62,888 nucleotides of DNA. It comes from Spirochaetae bacterium HGW-Spirochaetae-2. Lineage in GTDB: Bacteria; Spirochaetota; Spirochaetia; Sphaerochaetales; Sphaerochaetaceae. The translations under genes were made by a program, and so were the position numbers. The stretch lies in the NCBI GenBank assembly GCA_002839355.1, contig PGXW01000039.1:1-62888 (forward strand). The letters run 5' to 3'. The stretch's first letter is position 1. The number at the start of each line of letters is the position of its first letter. Under the pieces are notes generated by a model. It was not told the origin of the DNA, did no database searches, and worked only from the letters and a program-made list of their open reading frames with translations. Shown here piece after piece: positions 25,937-34,121 of the stretch.

Positions 25937-26812
25937 GTGATGGTGTGGCAACAGAAATATATTCCCGGACTACTCGTTCTAACCCTACTCGTCAGTATGA
26001 CCCTTGTCACAGGATGTGTGGAGAAATCGGACGGTACGTCTCCCGCCTCCAGTCCGGCCCGTACCCAGAATCCTACAGGTCCTACACTTGCTGCAGGACC
26101 GGGATCCAAGGCGACGGATACGACTGTGGTTGCAGACGACGGTGCCGATTCGGCAGCTTCGGTATCCAAGAATTCGATGATCGAATACCTTCCTCCGCCC
26201 GGAACCCTCGAGGAACGTTTCAGCTATACCTACGGGTACCTGCTCATGGTGACGGCGATGCGGGACGTCCAAGGGATCGATCCGGTCTACTTTGCCCGTG
26301 GTGCGTACGATTCGGGAGTCTCGAACGATCCATTGATAGTGAAATCGTCGATGAACTCCGTGTTGTACGAGTATCAAGACAAGCTGATCAATGAGGCGGC
26401 GCGACGTCTGGAAGAGTTGGCCAAGAAGAATCTTGAGGATGCCGAGAGTTTCCTTGCGGTGAATGGCAAACGGGAAGGTGTCACGACCACGTCCAGTGGA
26501 CTCCAATACGAGATACTCAAGCATACCGAGGGTCCCATGCCTTCGGGAGCCGACACTGTCAAAGTCAACTACCGGCTCACCTATCTGGATGGCCGTGAAG
26601 GCGATGCCTCGATACGGGGAATTCCCAGTGTATTCGACCTCTCCTCCTTGATTCCGGGCTTTCGCGAAGGGCTCATGCTCATGTCGGTAGGTGCTCAATT
26701 CAGGTTTTATGTACACCCGAACCTTGGCTACGGAGAGACGGGTTCGACAAAGATCGAACCGAACACCCTGTTGATATTCGATGTGGAACTGGTCGCGATC
26801 GAAGCCCGGTAG
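25937..26812 (+). CDS. FKBP-type prolyl isomerase lipoprotein
   Basis: This accelerates cis-trans isomerisation at proline in exported proteins. The 291-residue precursor has a lipoprotein signal (LLVSMTLVTGC, Cys27), a Ser/Thr/Ala-rich linker, an FKBP_N-like helical dimerisation region (about 75-185), and a C-terminal FKBP domain (about 190-290) with SGLQYEIL, VKVNYRLTYLDG, LIPGFREGLMLMSVGAQFRFY and NLGYGETG. The usual FDSS is replaced here by DASIR plus SVFDLSS, so the active-site loop is atypical. The GTG at 25937 has AAGGA nine bases upstream; the next codon is ATG and could be used instead. Confidence 0.87.
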   Translation: MMVWQQKYIPGLLVLTLLVSMTLVTGCVEKSDGTSPASSPARTQNPTGPTLAAGPGSKATDTTVVADDGADSAASVSKNSMIEYLPPPGTLEERFSYTYGYLLMVTAMRDVQGIDPVYFARGAYDSGVSNDPLIVKSSMNSVLYEYQDKLINEAARRLEELAKKNLEDAESFLAVNGKREGVTTTSSGLQYEILKHTEGPMPSGADTVKVNYRLTYLDGREGDASIRGIPSVFDLSSLIPGFREGLMLMSVGAQFRFYVHPNLGYGETGSTKIEPNTLLIFDVELVAIEAR

Positions 26813-26816
26813 GGGA

Positions 26817-26835
26817 TTCCAGCTGTACACTGGAA
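26817..26835. terminator. bidirectional hairpin between convergent genes
   Basis: A perfect 6-bp stem (TTCCAG / CTGGAA) with a 7-base loop lies between the FKBP gene and the convergent HAD gene. AAATTT follows, so it is a weak intrinsic terminator at best. Confidence 0.4.
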
Positions 26836-26841
26836 ATTTGG

Positions 26842-27537
26842 CTATCGGGTGCCCAGAATATCCAAAAGCTCTTCCAATCTTGTTATCTCATACGTGGGTC
26901 TGACCATGGGATCGGTGGTCATGCCGAACCTGTTTATCCAGCAGGTATCCAAACCCGCGTCGATTCCCCCGCGGATATCGCTGGTCGGACTATCACCGAT
27001 CACCAACGGTCGTTTGGCAGGAGCTCCGGTACTACGCACCATAGACAAGGCTTTTTCGAAATAGCTCGGATGGGGCTTCTGTATGCCTATCTCCTCACTG
27101 ATGACCACTGCGGCAAAGTAGTCTTGCGTGCCGGTGGCGACAAGCCGTCCGCGTTGCACGGTCGATATGCCGTTCGTAATCAGACTCATGGGTATATTGC
27201 GGCTTTTCAACTCATCCAGGACTGGAATCGCATCGTCATAGAGATGGTAGGATCGGGAAAGCATGACTGTGTACCTTTGTGCCGTCAGGCCGGGATCACC
27301 TTGCAGGCCATAGCGGGAGTAGAAGCGGCGAAACCGCTCCGTCTTCAGCCGGTCCATGGTGATGAGCCCTTGTTCAAACTCGAGCCAGACGCCGTTGTTT
27401 ATGCGGCTATACGTATCGATGGCTTCGTCGGAGGGCTCGATTCCCAATTCTTCCAAGACGTGCGATAGGGCCCATCTTTCGGCGGCTTCGAAGTTGAAAA
27501 GTGTACCGTCGGCATCGAACAACAAATGATCGTACAT
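26842..27537 (-). CDS. yjjG: HAD hydrolase, YjjG-type nucleotidase
   Basis: A 231-residue HAD phosphatase of the YjjG/noncanonical pyrimidine nucleotidase type. Motif I is LLFDADGTLFNF (Asp8 nucleophile, Asp10), followed by an alpha-helical cap (about 15-90), motif II in PMSLITNGISTVQRGRL, motif III Lys in GIQKPHPSYFEKAL, and motif IV GDSPTSDIRGG. AAGGA lies seven bases before the ATG. YjjG hydrolyses nucleoside monophosphates including damaged pyrimidines. The exact substrate here is unknown. Confidence 0.82.
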   Translation of the reverse strand: MYDHLLFDADGTLFNFEAAERWALSHVLEELGIEPSDEAIDTYSRINNGVWLEFEQGLITMDRLKTERFRRFYSRYGLQGDPGLTAQRYTVMLSRSYHLYDDAIPVLDELKSRNIPMSLITNGISTVQRGRLVATGTQDYFAAVVISEEIGIQKPHPSYFEKALSMVRSTGAPAKRPLVIGDSPTSDIRGGIDAGLDTCWINRFGMTTDPMVRPTYEITRLEELLDILGTR

Positions 27538-27741
27538 ACAATTCCTTTACATAGTTGCATAAAAAGGTGATACTGCAACTATACCGGGACGGCTGGACAA
27601 TGGCAACGCCCAGGTGATCTGTAACAGCATAAGCTTGTGGCTGAGCTTGGAGCGGATCGGACGGAGGGCATCTGTTCGATAGGCCCAAGAAAAGTAAAGA
27701 ATAGGATGTTACAGATTACTGAGCTCTGTGGGAGGAATCGA

Positions 27742-28329
27742 ATGAAACTGAAAGGACGATGGATCGTACAATTGCTGATAGCAATACTTGTGGTCATAGT
27801 GGGCATTTTCATACTTGCCCGGCAGGACCTTTTCATACAGGTCTTTATCATTGTCTTGGGAATCGTAGCGATCATAACGGGAATCGGTTCGCTGGCGACC
27901 ATGAACAGGTATTCGTTCGGACGGTTCAACCATGCGACGACGCTGGTGAAGGGAGTGTTGGGTATCATAATCGGTGTTTTGGCTGTAATCATGCCCTTGG
28001 CGACCGGAGAGGCAATGTGGACGATCATCATCTATGTCCTGGCCGCCCAAATGGTGATATCAGCCATTGTCATGATCATCGATGCGTTCGCCGTTCAGGC
28101 AGCCGGGTTCCCCGCGGCCCCGTTGGTCACCGAAGGACTGGTATCGCTCGTATTCGCCGTGATGTTGTTCCTGTTTCCCCGTAGCGTGGCGGACTTGCTG
28201 GTCATAATCCTTGGCATAACGGTGATCGTGGTGGGACTCACACTTGCCCTGGTGGCTTTCATGGCCCGGAAGAAACGTACGGGTGTGACGGTCGAGGCGG
28301 CCGATGTCGAAATCGATGAAACGCCATGA
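27742..28329 (+). CDS. HdeD-like membrane protein (DUF308)
   Basis: A 195-residue protein made almost entirely of six hydrophobic segments in three tandem pairs, each pair resembling the DUF308 repeat (WIVQLLIAILVVIVGIFIL, then VKGVLGIIIGVLAVIMP, then VTEGLVSLVFAVMLFLFP). HdeD in E. coli is linked to acid resistance at high cell density; the molecular role is unknown. The ATG at 27742 is chosen because GGAGG lies seven bases upstream. The C-terminus is a charged acidic tail. It ends six bases before the -35 box of the his promoter. Confidence 0.82.
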   Translation: MKLKGRWIVQLLIAILVVIVGIFILARQDLFIQVFIIVLGIVAIITGIGSLATMNRYSFGRFNHATTLVKGVLGIIIGVLAVIMPLATGEAMWTIIIYVLAAQMVISAIVMIIDAFAVQAAGFPAAPLVTEGLVSLVFAVMLFLFPRSVADLLVIILGITVIVVGLTLALVAFMARKKRTGVTVEAADVEIDETP

Positions 28330-28334
28330 TGCTC

Positions 28335-28363
28335 TTGACACAAAAGATTGCCTTCGGTAGTGT
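28335..28363 (+). promoter_or_regulatory. his operon promoter
   Basis: A perfect -35 TTGACA (28335-28340) and a weaker -10 TAGTGT (28358-28363) are 17 bases apart. The predicted start of transcription falls at or next to the leader-peptide ATG at 28370, so the leader would be translated from a leaderless message. No Shine-Dalgarno precedes that ATG. Confidence 0.6.
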
Positions 28364-28369
28364 GGATTT

Positions 28370-28420
28370 ATGAAAACAGTATTGGCACTGCATCACCATC
28401 ACCACATCTCGGAATCTTGA
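28370..28420 (+). CDS. hisL: his operon leader peptide
   Basis: A 16-residue open frame, MKTVLALHHHHHISES, with five consecutive histidine codons at 28391-28405. It sits between a sigma-70 promoter and a perfect intrinsic terminator directly upstream of hisG, exactly like E. coli and Salmonella hisL (seven His). Scarcity of charged His-tRNA would stall the ribosome over these codons and favour the antiterminator. The frame is too short to be found by ordinary gene calling. Both its content and its position support it. Confidence 0.9.
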   Translation: MKTVLALHHHHHISES

Positions 28421-28472
28421 TGGAATGCGTGTGCGTTGACAGAGTACTTGACGACTCCGCATTTCGCGGAGT
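28385..28472 (+). promoter_or_regulatory. histidine attenuator: alternative RNA hairpins
   Basis: Four RNA arms can form mutually exclusive structures. Arm 1 (28385-28393, overlapping the first His codon) pairs with arm 2 (28425-28434) over 9 bp with one bulged base. Arm 2, from 28422 to 28429, can instead pair with arm 3 (28458-28465) over 8 bp with one G-U. Arm 3 overlaps the 5' side of the terminator stem (28454-28460). A ribosome stalled on the His run covers arm 1, frees arm 2, and thereby blocks the terminator. Confidence 0.82.
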
Positions 28473-28480
28473 TTTTTTTT
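28454..28480 (+). terminator. his attenuator terminator
   Basis: A perfect 7-bp GC-rich stem (ACTCCGC at 28454-28460, GCGGAGT at 28466-28472) with a 5-base loop is followed by nine T (28472-28480). It stands 19 bases upstream of the hisG ATG and after the hisL stop, so it ends transcription before the structural genes when histidine is plentiful. Confidence 0.92.
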
Positions 28481-28498
28481 ACCCTGAGGAGGGCTTGC

Positions 28499-29336
28499 AT
28501 GGATACACGATTGAGGATCGCGGTACAGAAAAGTGGACGGTTGAGTGAGAAATCGTTGCAGATCATGTTCCGATTCCAGGTTGCTCAAGGAAGAGGCTGA
28601 GAATTTTCCCATCGAATTCCTCTACCTGCGTGACGACGATATTCCACGGTATGTGCACGATGGAGTCGCCGATATCGGCATTGTCGGCCGCAACGAGCAC
28701 GATGAGCAGAACCTTCCGCTGGAGGTATTGCGCGACCTCGGCTTTTCCAAGTGCCGACTTTCCATTGCGGTTCCACAGGGATTTGCCTACGATGGCCTGA
28801 AATCGCTTGAAGGCAAGCGGATCGCGACCAGTTATCCCGGTATCCTCGCACGCAAGCTCGAAGAAGCGGGTGTGGATGCCCGGATCTACGAGATCTCCGG
28901 TTCGGTCGAGATAACCCCCTCGATCGGTGTTGCCGACGCTATCTGCGATTTGGTGAGTACCGGAGCCACCTTGGTGAGCAACGGGTTGCAGGAAGTTGAA
29001 GTGATTTACCGTTCTACGGCAGTCATGCTCGTGCACCCCGGATTGGTCGAAGCAAAGCGCGTTATCCTCGACCGCCTGTTGCTGCGGATCGATGCCGTGA
29101 TGCGTGCCGACGATTACAAGTACATCATGTTCAACCTTCCCAAGGAACATCTGGACCAGGCGGCAGCTATCATTGGCGGTATGAAAAGTCCTACAGTCAC
29201 TCCACTTCTGGACAGCGGTTGGTGTGCAGTCCAGACGGTTGTCCGGGAGGAACGGTTCTGGGATGTCCTGGAGCAGTTGAAGAATTTGGGGGCACAAGGA
29301 ATTCTGGTTACGGCTATCGAAAAGATGGCCGACTGA
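28499..29336 (+). pseudogene. hisG: ATP phosphoribosyltransferase, frameshifted
   Basis: HisG catalyses the first step of histidine synthesis. From the ATG at 28499 (GAGGAGG upstream) the frame reads MDTRLRIAVQKSGRLSEKSL, the true HisG start, but hits a stop near 28600. The rest of the protein continues in another frame from about 28572 (SRLLKEEAENFPIEF, then YLRDDDIPRYV) to 29336. Compared with HisG proteins, about ten residues between KSLQI and SRLL are missing, so this is a small deletion with a frame change rather than a single-base error. The C-terminal part includes the PII-like feedback domain of the long HisG form. As written, no full HisG can be made. Confidence 0.85.
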
Positions 29337-29351
29337 AGGGAGGATAGCCCG

Positions 29352-30674
29352 ATGGGATTGATGGAGCGGATAATCGATCCGAAACCCGAGGAGATCGCAA
29401 GACTGTTGGCCCGACCGGCGTTGGAGGCGGAGTCTGTCGCCTCGGTCGTTGCCGAGATCATCGAAGAGGTTCGGCTTCATGGCGACTCTGCCCTGCTGGC
29501 CTACGCCGAGCGGTTCGACCATGCGCGGTTGGAATCGTTGACGATTCTTCGATCTGCCATGGAGTCTGCCAAAGGAAGTCTGGATGAAAAGCTGCGGAGT
29601 GCCATCGATCGTGCCAAGCGGAATATCGAACGGTTCCATGCAGCGCAAAAACCGAGGGACGAACAGGTGGAGACCGAACCGGGAGTGTACTGTTGGCGCA
29701 AAAGCATCCCATTGGAAACTGTCGGCATCTATGTGCCGGGCGGAAGTGCCCCGTTGTTTTCGACAGTCCTCATGTTGGGTATTCCGGCACAGTTGGCCGG
29801 ATGCAAGCATGTGGTTCTGGCCACACCTCCCAGACCAGATGGAACGATCCACCCAGCGATATTGTATGCCGCATCCATAAGTGGCGTAACGAAAATCGTG
29901 GCCGCGGGGGGAGCTCAAGCTATCGCCGCACTTGCCTACGGCACAGAAACCCTTCCCGCAGTGGACAAGATATTCGGTCCCGGGAACCGTTTCGTCACCG
30001 AAGCCAAACAGCAGGTTTCAGCCCGCCGATGTGCCATAGACCTTCCGGCCGGTCCGTCCGAAGTCATGGTGGTGATCGATGCCTCCAGCAATCCCCTGTT
30101 TACGGCGGCGGATCTTCTCAGCCAGGCTGAACATGGTCCCGATAGCCAGGTGATCGTTGTAGTCAGCGCCGATGATGTCCAGAGCGGCCACCAACTGGTC
30201 GATGCCGTCGAGCGGGAACTCGAAGCTCAATTGGCATATCTGCCACGCAAGGAATTGGCGCTCCTTTCACTACAGCATGCCAAGGCTGTGGTCGTTACGG
30301 ATATCGAGTTGTTGCCACGTGTGATCAATACCTATGGTCCGGAACACCTCATTGTCAATACTGCCGACTTTGCGCTGGTCGAGAACCAGGTGAGGAACGC
30401 CGGCTCGGTATTTCTCGGCGAATGGACATGCGAGTCGGCAGGTGATTATGCTTCGGGTACGAACCACACGTTGCCTACCGCAGGATGGGCCCGTTCATAC
30501 AGCGGTGTCTCCCTGGACAATTTCTATAAGAAGATCACCTTCCAGCGAATCACCAGATGCGGTCTGCAATCCCTGGGGCCGGTGATAGAGACCATGGCGA
30601 AAGCCGAATCGTTGGAGGCCCATGCCCAGGCTGTACGGGTACGATTGTCAAGCATCAAAGGGGAGCAAGAATGA
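29352..30674 (+). CDS. hisD: histidinol dehydrogenase
   Basis: This oxidises histidinol to histidine in two NAD-dependent steps with a zinc site. The 440-residue product is of normal length. Family segments are YVPGGSAPLFSTVLMLGIPA, AGGAQAIAALAYGTET, DKIFGPGNRFVTEAKQ, DLPAGPSEVMV, LLSQAEHGPDSQ and TYGPEHLIVNT, with the zinc-site His in SGTNHTLPT. It starts 15 bases after the hisG stop with GGGAGGA before the ATG. The hisC ATG overlaps its stop. Confidence 0.96.
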   Translation: MGLMERIIDPKPEEIARLLARPALEAESVASVVAEIIEEVRLHGDSALLAYAERFDHARLESLTILRSAMESAKGSLDEKLRSAIDRAKRNIERFHAAQKPRDEQVETEPGVYCWRKSIPLETVGIYVPGGSAPLFSTVLMLGIPAQLAGCKHVVLATPPRPDGTIHPAILYAASISGVTKIVAAGGAQAIAALAYGTETLPAVDKIFGPGNRFVTEAKQQVSARRCAIDLPAGPSEVMVVIDASSNPLFTAADLLSQAEHGPDSQVIVVVSADDVQSGHQLVDAVERELEAQLAYLPRKELALLSLQHAKAVVVTDIELLPRVINTYGPEHLIVNTADFALVENQVRNAGSVFLGEWTCESAGDYASGTNHTLPTAGWARSYSGVSLDNFYKKITFQRITRCGLQSLGPVIETMAKAESLEAHAQAVRVRLSSIKGEQE

Positions 30675-31753
30675 GCGGATACACTATCAAGGAACTCATG
30701 CGGCCGAACATTGTCTCGTTGATTCCTTATTCATCTGCCCGCAATGAATTTACCGGGACAGCAAAGGTGTTTCTGGATGCCAACGAGAATTGGCGTGACT
30801 TTGTCGGGAACGTGGGGAGGAACCGGTATCCCGATCCACAACATAGGGATTTGAAACGTTCGATTTCCACGGTCATGGGGTTGCCGGAGAAGAGCCTGGT
30901 CCTGGGAAACGGCAGCGATGAGATGATCGATGTACTGTTCAGGATCTTCTGTGTCCCGCACAAGGACAAGATATTGCTGATGTCGCCCACCTATGGAGCT
31001 TATCAGGTGTTCGCCGATATCAACGATATAGGGGTATCACATTGCCCCTTGAAGACAGATTTCTCTCTCAACCTACGACATATGGATACCGTATGCCATT
31101 TGGTGAACAACGGAACCCCGGAATCAGGCATGCACAAGATGCTCTTCATCTGCTCTCCCAACAATCCGTCCGGAAACAGTTTTCCCTTGGACCAGATTGC
31201 GACGATTGCCCAGAGGTTCAAGGGAATCACCATAGTCGATGAGGCCTATTTCGAATTCTCGGGCAAGGAATCGGCGATCACCCTCATGCGGGATTGTCCC
31301 CGTCTGGTTGTGCTCAGGACCCTCTCCAAAAGCTGGGGGCTTGCGAATGCACGGGTGGGAATCGCGGTCGCTCCACCGGAAATTGTCGAGGCCATGCACA
31401 AGGTCAAGTATCCCTACAACCTCAGTGGTATCGCACAGGAGCTCGCGATCGAAGCCTTGGAGCACGCACAGGAAGTGTACCGGAATATCGAGGGGACCAT
31501 ACAGGAACGGGAGCGTGTCGCCCAACAGCTGCAGAAGTTTCCTTTTGTGAAAGAGGTTTTTCCCAGCGATGCGAATTTCCTGTTGGTCCGGGTACTCGAT
31601 CCGGATGGACTGTGCTCCTCCCTGCGGGAGAGGGGAATCATAATCCGGAACCGTTCCACCGTACGCGGCTGTTTCGGCTGTGTACGGATCACCATAGGCA
31701 ACAGAAGTGAAAACGATTCGCTGCTCAAGGCGATGGAAGAATTGGAGGGTTGA
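30671..31753 (+). CDS. hisC: histidinol-phosphate aminotransferase
   Basis: A PLP enzyme converting imidazole-acetol phosphate to histidinol phosphate. The 360-residue protein has the typical start (ANENW near 37), LGNGSDEMIDVLFRIF (PLP-binding loop), SPNNPSGN, IVDEAYFEFSG, and the PLP lysine in RTLSKSWGLANARVG (about residue 220), plus RGCFGCVRITIG near the C-terminus. The ATG overlaps the hisD stop (ATGA). It is in the his operon. Confidence 0.95.
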   Translation: MSGYTIKELMRPNIVSLIPYSSARNEFTGTAKVFLDANENWRDFVGNVGRNRYPDPQHRDLKRSISTVMGLPEKSLVLGNGSDEMIDVLFRIFCVPHKDKILLMSPTYGAYQVFADINDIGVSHCPLKTDFSLNLRHMDTVCHLVNNGTPESGMHKMLFICSPNNPSGNSFPLDQIATIAQRFKGITIVDEAYFEFSGKESAITLMRDCPRLVVLRTLSKSWGLANARVGIAVAPPEIVEAMHKVKYPYNLSGIAQELAIEALEHAQEVYRNIEGTIQERERVAQQLQKFPFVKEVFPSDANFLLVRVLDPDGLCSSLRERGIIIRNRSTVRGCFGCVRITIGNRSENDSLLKAMEELEG

Positions 31754-31755
31754 TC

Positions 31756-32772
31756 ATGGAGCAATCGAAGCGTCGGGATGCGATACTGGCAATTGCATTG
31801 GATGGACCTGTTGTCGCAGCGGATTCGCTGACCTCATTTGCCGACATCATCTGGACCCCGGGTGTGTTCAGGGGCCTTGGGCACCTGGCGTCGGAAGGCA
31901 TATTTCAGCTTGCAATACTATTGCAGCGGGAGAAAGAGGCCTTCTATGCCGTGGAAGTTCTGCAACGGGTCCTCGATACCCTCGAGAACGAAGGTATTCC
32001 CGTGGCGCAGGTCGTATACGATGACCAACTCCCCTCGATCGGCTCCCCCGGTCCTGGTCCGGACGCCGAGCATTCCTGGATCATCGCTTCGGATCCCCAA
32101 GTGGTTGATGCCAATGGCGGGATGCAACCCCTGCCGTTCACCGGATGGCCCGATGTGGTGGCTAAGCTTTCCGGTTCAACCGGTAAGCTTCCACGCTCGG
32201 CCCGATTCGAACGCACGACAAAGGAAACATCCATACACATGGAACTGGATCTCGACGGCACCGGAAAAGGGTCCATTGCCACCGGATTACCATTTTTCGA
32301 CCATATGTTGCATCAGGTCGCTCGTCATGGCCGCATTGATCTTACACTTCAGTGCAAAGGTGACTTGGAAGTCGACGAACACCATACGGTGGAAGATGTG
32401 GCGATTGTGCTTGGACAAGCGGTTGCACGGGCCTTGGGCGATAAGCGGGGAATCGGCAGATACGGATTCGAACTGTTGCCGATGGACGAATGCTTGGCAC
32501 AGGTGGCCCTCGACTTCTCGGGTAGGGCTTGGTTCGTATGGGATGTGGTATTCACGCGTGAAATGGTGGGGACGTTCCCCACGGAATTGTTCTCCCATTT
32601 CTTCAAATCGTTCAGCGACGAGGCCAAGTGCAATCTCCATATGCAGGTAAGCACCGGGAATGCGCATCATCAGGCCGAGGCCCTCTTCAAGGCCTTCGGC
32701 CGGGCACTGCGACATGCTGTCTTCCGCTACCCCGGGAACGACGACTTGCCTTCCACCAAAGGAGTGTTGTGA
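31756..32772 (+). CDS. hisB: HisB: IGP dehydratase with degenerate phosphatase domain
   Basis: The C-terminal part (about 150-338) is an intact imidazoleglycerol-phosphate dehydratase with its metal histidines (FFDHMLHQVARHG, DEHHTVEDV, HFFKSFSD, NAHHQAEALFKAFGR). The N-terminal 150 residues align with the histidinol-phosphatase half of bifunctional E. coli HisB but are degraded. Motif I reads AIALDGP instead of xDxDGT, losing the nucleophile Asp. The TNQDG motif II is gone, and the CxH...CxC zinc loop is absent. The phosphatase activity is therefore probably lost while the fold persists. The ATG at 31756 follows GGAGGG by six bases. Confidence 0.93.
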   Translation: MEQSKRRDAILAIALDGPVVAADSLTSFADIIWTPGVFRGLGHLASEGIFQLAILLQREKEAFYAVEVLQRVLDTLENEGIPVAQVVYDDQLPSIGSPGPGPDAEHSWIIASDPQVVDANGGMQPLPFTGWPDVVAKLSGSTGKLPRSARFERTTKETSIHMELDLDGTGKGSIATGLPFFDHMLHQVARHGRIDLTLQCKGDLEVDEHHTVEDVAIVLGQAVARALGDKRGIGRYGFELLPMDECLAQVALDFSGRAWFVWDVVFTREMVGTFPTELFSHFFKSFSDEAKCNLHMQVSTGNAHHQAEALFKAFGRALRHAVFRYPGNDDLPSTKGVL

Positions 32773-33383
32773 TGTCCTCCATCGTTATCGTGAAATACAA
32801 TGCAGGCAATATCCGTTCGGTGCTATGTGCCCTCAACAGGTTGGGTCGCGATGCCACAGTCAGCGATGATCCGAAAGTCTTGCGCAATGCCTCCCGCGTA
32901 ATTTTCCCCGGGGTGGGTGAGGCGTCGTCGGCCATGCGGTACTTGCGACAGGTGCATCTTGACGAAGTGTTGCTGTCCTTGCAACAACCATTCCTCGGCA
33001 TCTGTCTTGGCATGCAGCTCATGTGCAGCCGCAGCGAAGAGAACGATACCGATTGCCTGGGCATATACGAGAGTCCGGTCGTACGGTTTACCGAGGAGCC
33101 GGGATTGAAGATTCCGCATATGGGGTGGAATACCCTTGGTCTCGGTGACGATCCGCTTTTTGCGGGAATAACCGATCCTGCATGGTGCTACTTTGTCCAT
33201 TCGTATTATGTGCCCGCTTCCAAGGAGACAATAGCCACGTGCACCTATGGGCAGAACACATTCAGCGCGGCTCTTGGAGCTGGAAATTATCGCGGAGTGC
33301 AGTTCCATCCGGAGAAAAGCGGACCGTTGGGCGAGCGGATATTGAAGAACTTCCTGGAAATTTCGGAGGACCGGCTATGGTAG
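32772..33383 (+). CDS. hisH: imidazole glycerol phosphate synthase, glutaminase subunit
   Basis: A class I glutamine amidotransferase that supplies ammonia to HisF. The 203-residue product shows the start IVKYNAGNIRSVLCALNRLG, the nucleophile in GICLGMQLM (Cys78), and the His/Glu pair in GVQFHPEKSG (His179, Glu181). Its ATG overlaps the hisB stop (TGATG), and its 3' end overlaps hisA by seven bases. Its partner HisF is damaged in this window. Confidence 0.95.
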   Translation: MSSIVIVKYNAGNIRSVLCALNRLGRDATVSDDPKVLRNASRVIFPGVGEASSAMRYLRQVHLDEVLLSLQQPFLGICLGMQLMCSRSEENDTDCLGIYESPVVRFTEEPGLKIPHMGWNTLGLGDDPLFAGITDPAWCYFVHSYYVPASKETIATCTYGQNTFSAALGAGNYRGVQFHPEKSGPLGERILKNFLEISEDRLW

Positions 33384-34120
33384 CGATACCCGCGATGGAT
33401 ATTATCGACGGATCGTGTGTCCGCTTGCGCATGGGCGACTATGCCAGCAAGCAGGTGTATGGTACCGACCCCACTGAAATGGCCAAGATGTTCGCTGATA
33501 CCGGTCTGTCACGACTGCATCTCGTCGACCTTGACGGAGCAAAGGCCGGGCGGGTCCGGAACCTGAAGGTCCTTGAACGGATAGCCGGAGAAACCGACCT
33601 GGTGATCGATGTCGGGGGAGGCCTGCAGTCCCGTCAGGATTTCGATGCGGTATTTTCGGCGGGTGCGGCGATGGCGACCGTAGGATCCTTGGCTGCACGC
33701 AACCGTGAGCTGACGCTCTCCTTGCTCCAGACCTTTGGTCCGAAGCGGTTGGTGTTGGGTGCTGATTGCCGGGAGGGAAAGATCGCGGTATCAGGCTGGG
33801 AGACTACGACGGATCTGGCGGTGAATGACTTTGTCGCCACCTATCTGGCGGCAGGGTTTCGCACCGTGGTCAGTACCGATATTTCCCGGGACGGGATGAT
33901 GAATGGTCCTTCGGTGGAGCTGTACGAAGCATTGCTGGATGATATGGCAATACGGGAACTGTCCATGGAACTGGTCGCAAGTGGTGGGATCCGCAGCTTG
34001 ACCGATCTCGATATCTTGGCGGAGAAGGGACTTTCCGGGGCGATCATTGGGAAGGCGATGTATGAAGGGGCGATCGAACCGAAGGCCCTCGCCGCGTGGC
34101 AAGCTTCCCAGGGGGTATGA
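33377..34120 (+). CDS. hisA: ProFAR isomerase
   Basis: This TIM-barrel enzyme isomerises ProFAR to PRFAR. The 247-residue protein has the catalytic Asp8 in IPAMDIIDG, phosphate loops [10 protein letters not shown] and [11 protein letters not shown], and the second acid Asp130 in LVLGADC, with [14 protein letters not shown] following. GGAGGA lies six bases before the ATG, within the end of hisH. The damaged hisF starts one base after its stop. Confidence 0.95.
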   Translation: MVAIPAMDIIDGSCVRLRMGDYASKQVYGTDPTEMAKMFADTGLSRLHLVDLDGAKAGRVRNLKVLERIAGETDLVIDVGGGLQSRQDFDAVFSAGAAMATVGSLAARNRELTLSLLQTFGPKRLVLGADCREGKIAVSGWETTTDLAVNDFVATYLAAGFRTVVSTDISRDGMMNGPSVELYEALLDDMAIRELSMELVASGGIRSLTDLDILAEKGLSGAIIGKAMYEGAIEPKALAAWQASQGV

Positions 34121-34121
34121 A

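Noticed and set aside
28348-28548. A 66-codon frame across the attenuator (MPSVVWIYENSIG...)
   Set aside because: It overlaps the leader peptide, the terminator and the hisG start in another frame, and has no family resemblance. The His leader explains the region better.
28545-29336. hisG as an intact gene starting at 28545
   Set aside because: The residues before SRLLKEEAEN in that frame do not look like HisG, while the correct N-terminus (MDTRLRIAVQKSG) is in another frame with a strong ribosome-binding site at 28499.
28563-29918. Long antisense frame (451 codons) over hisG and hisD
   Set aside because: It is a shadow of GC-biased third positions in the his genes; its translation is Gln/His/Arg-rich and matches no family.
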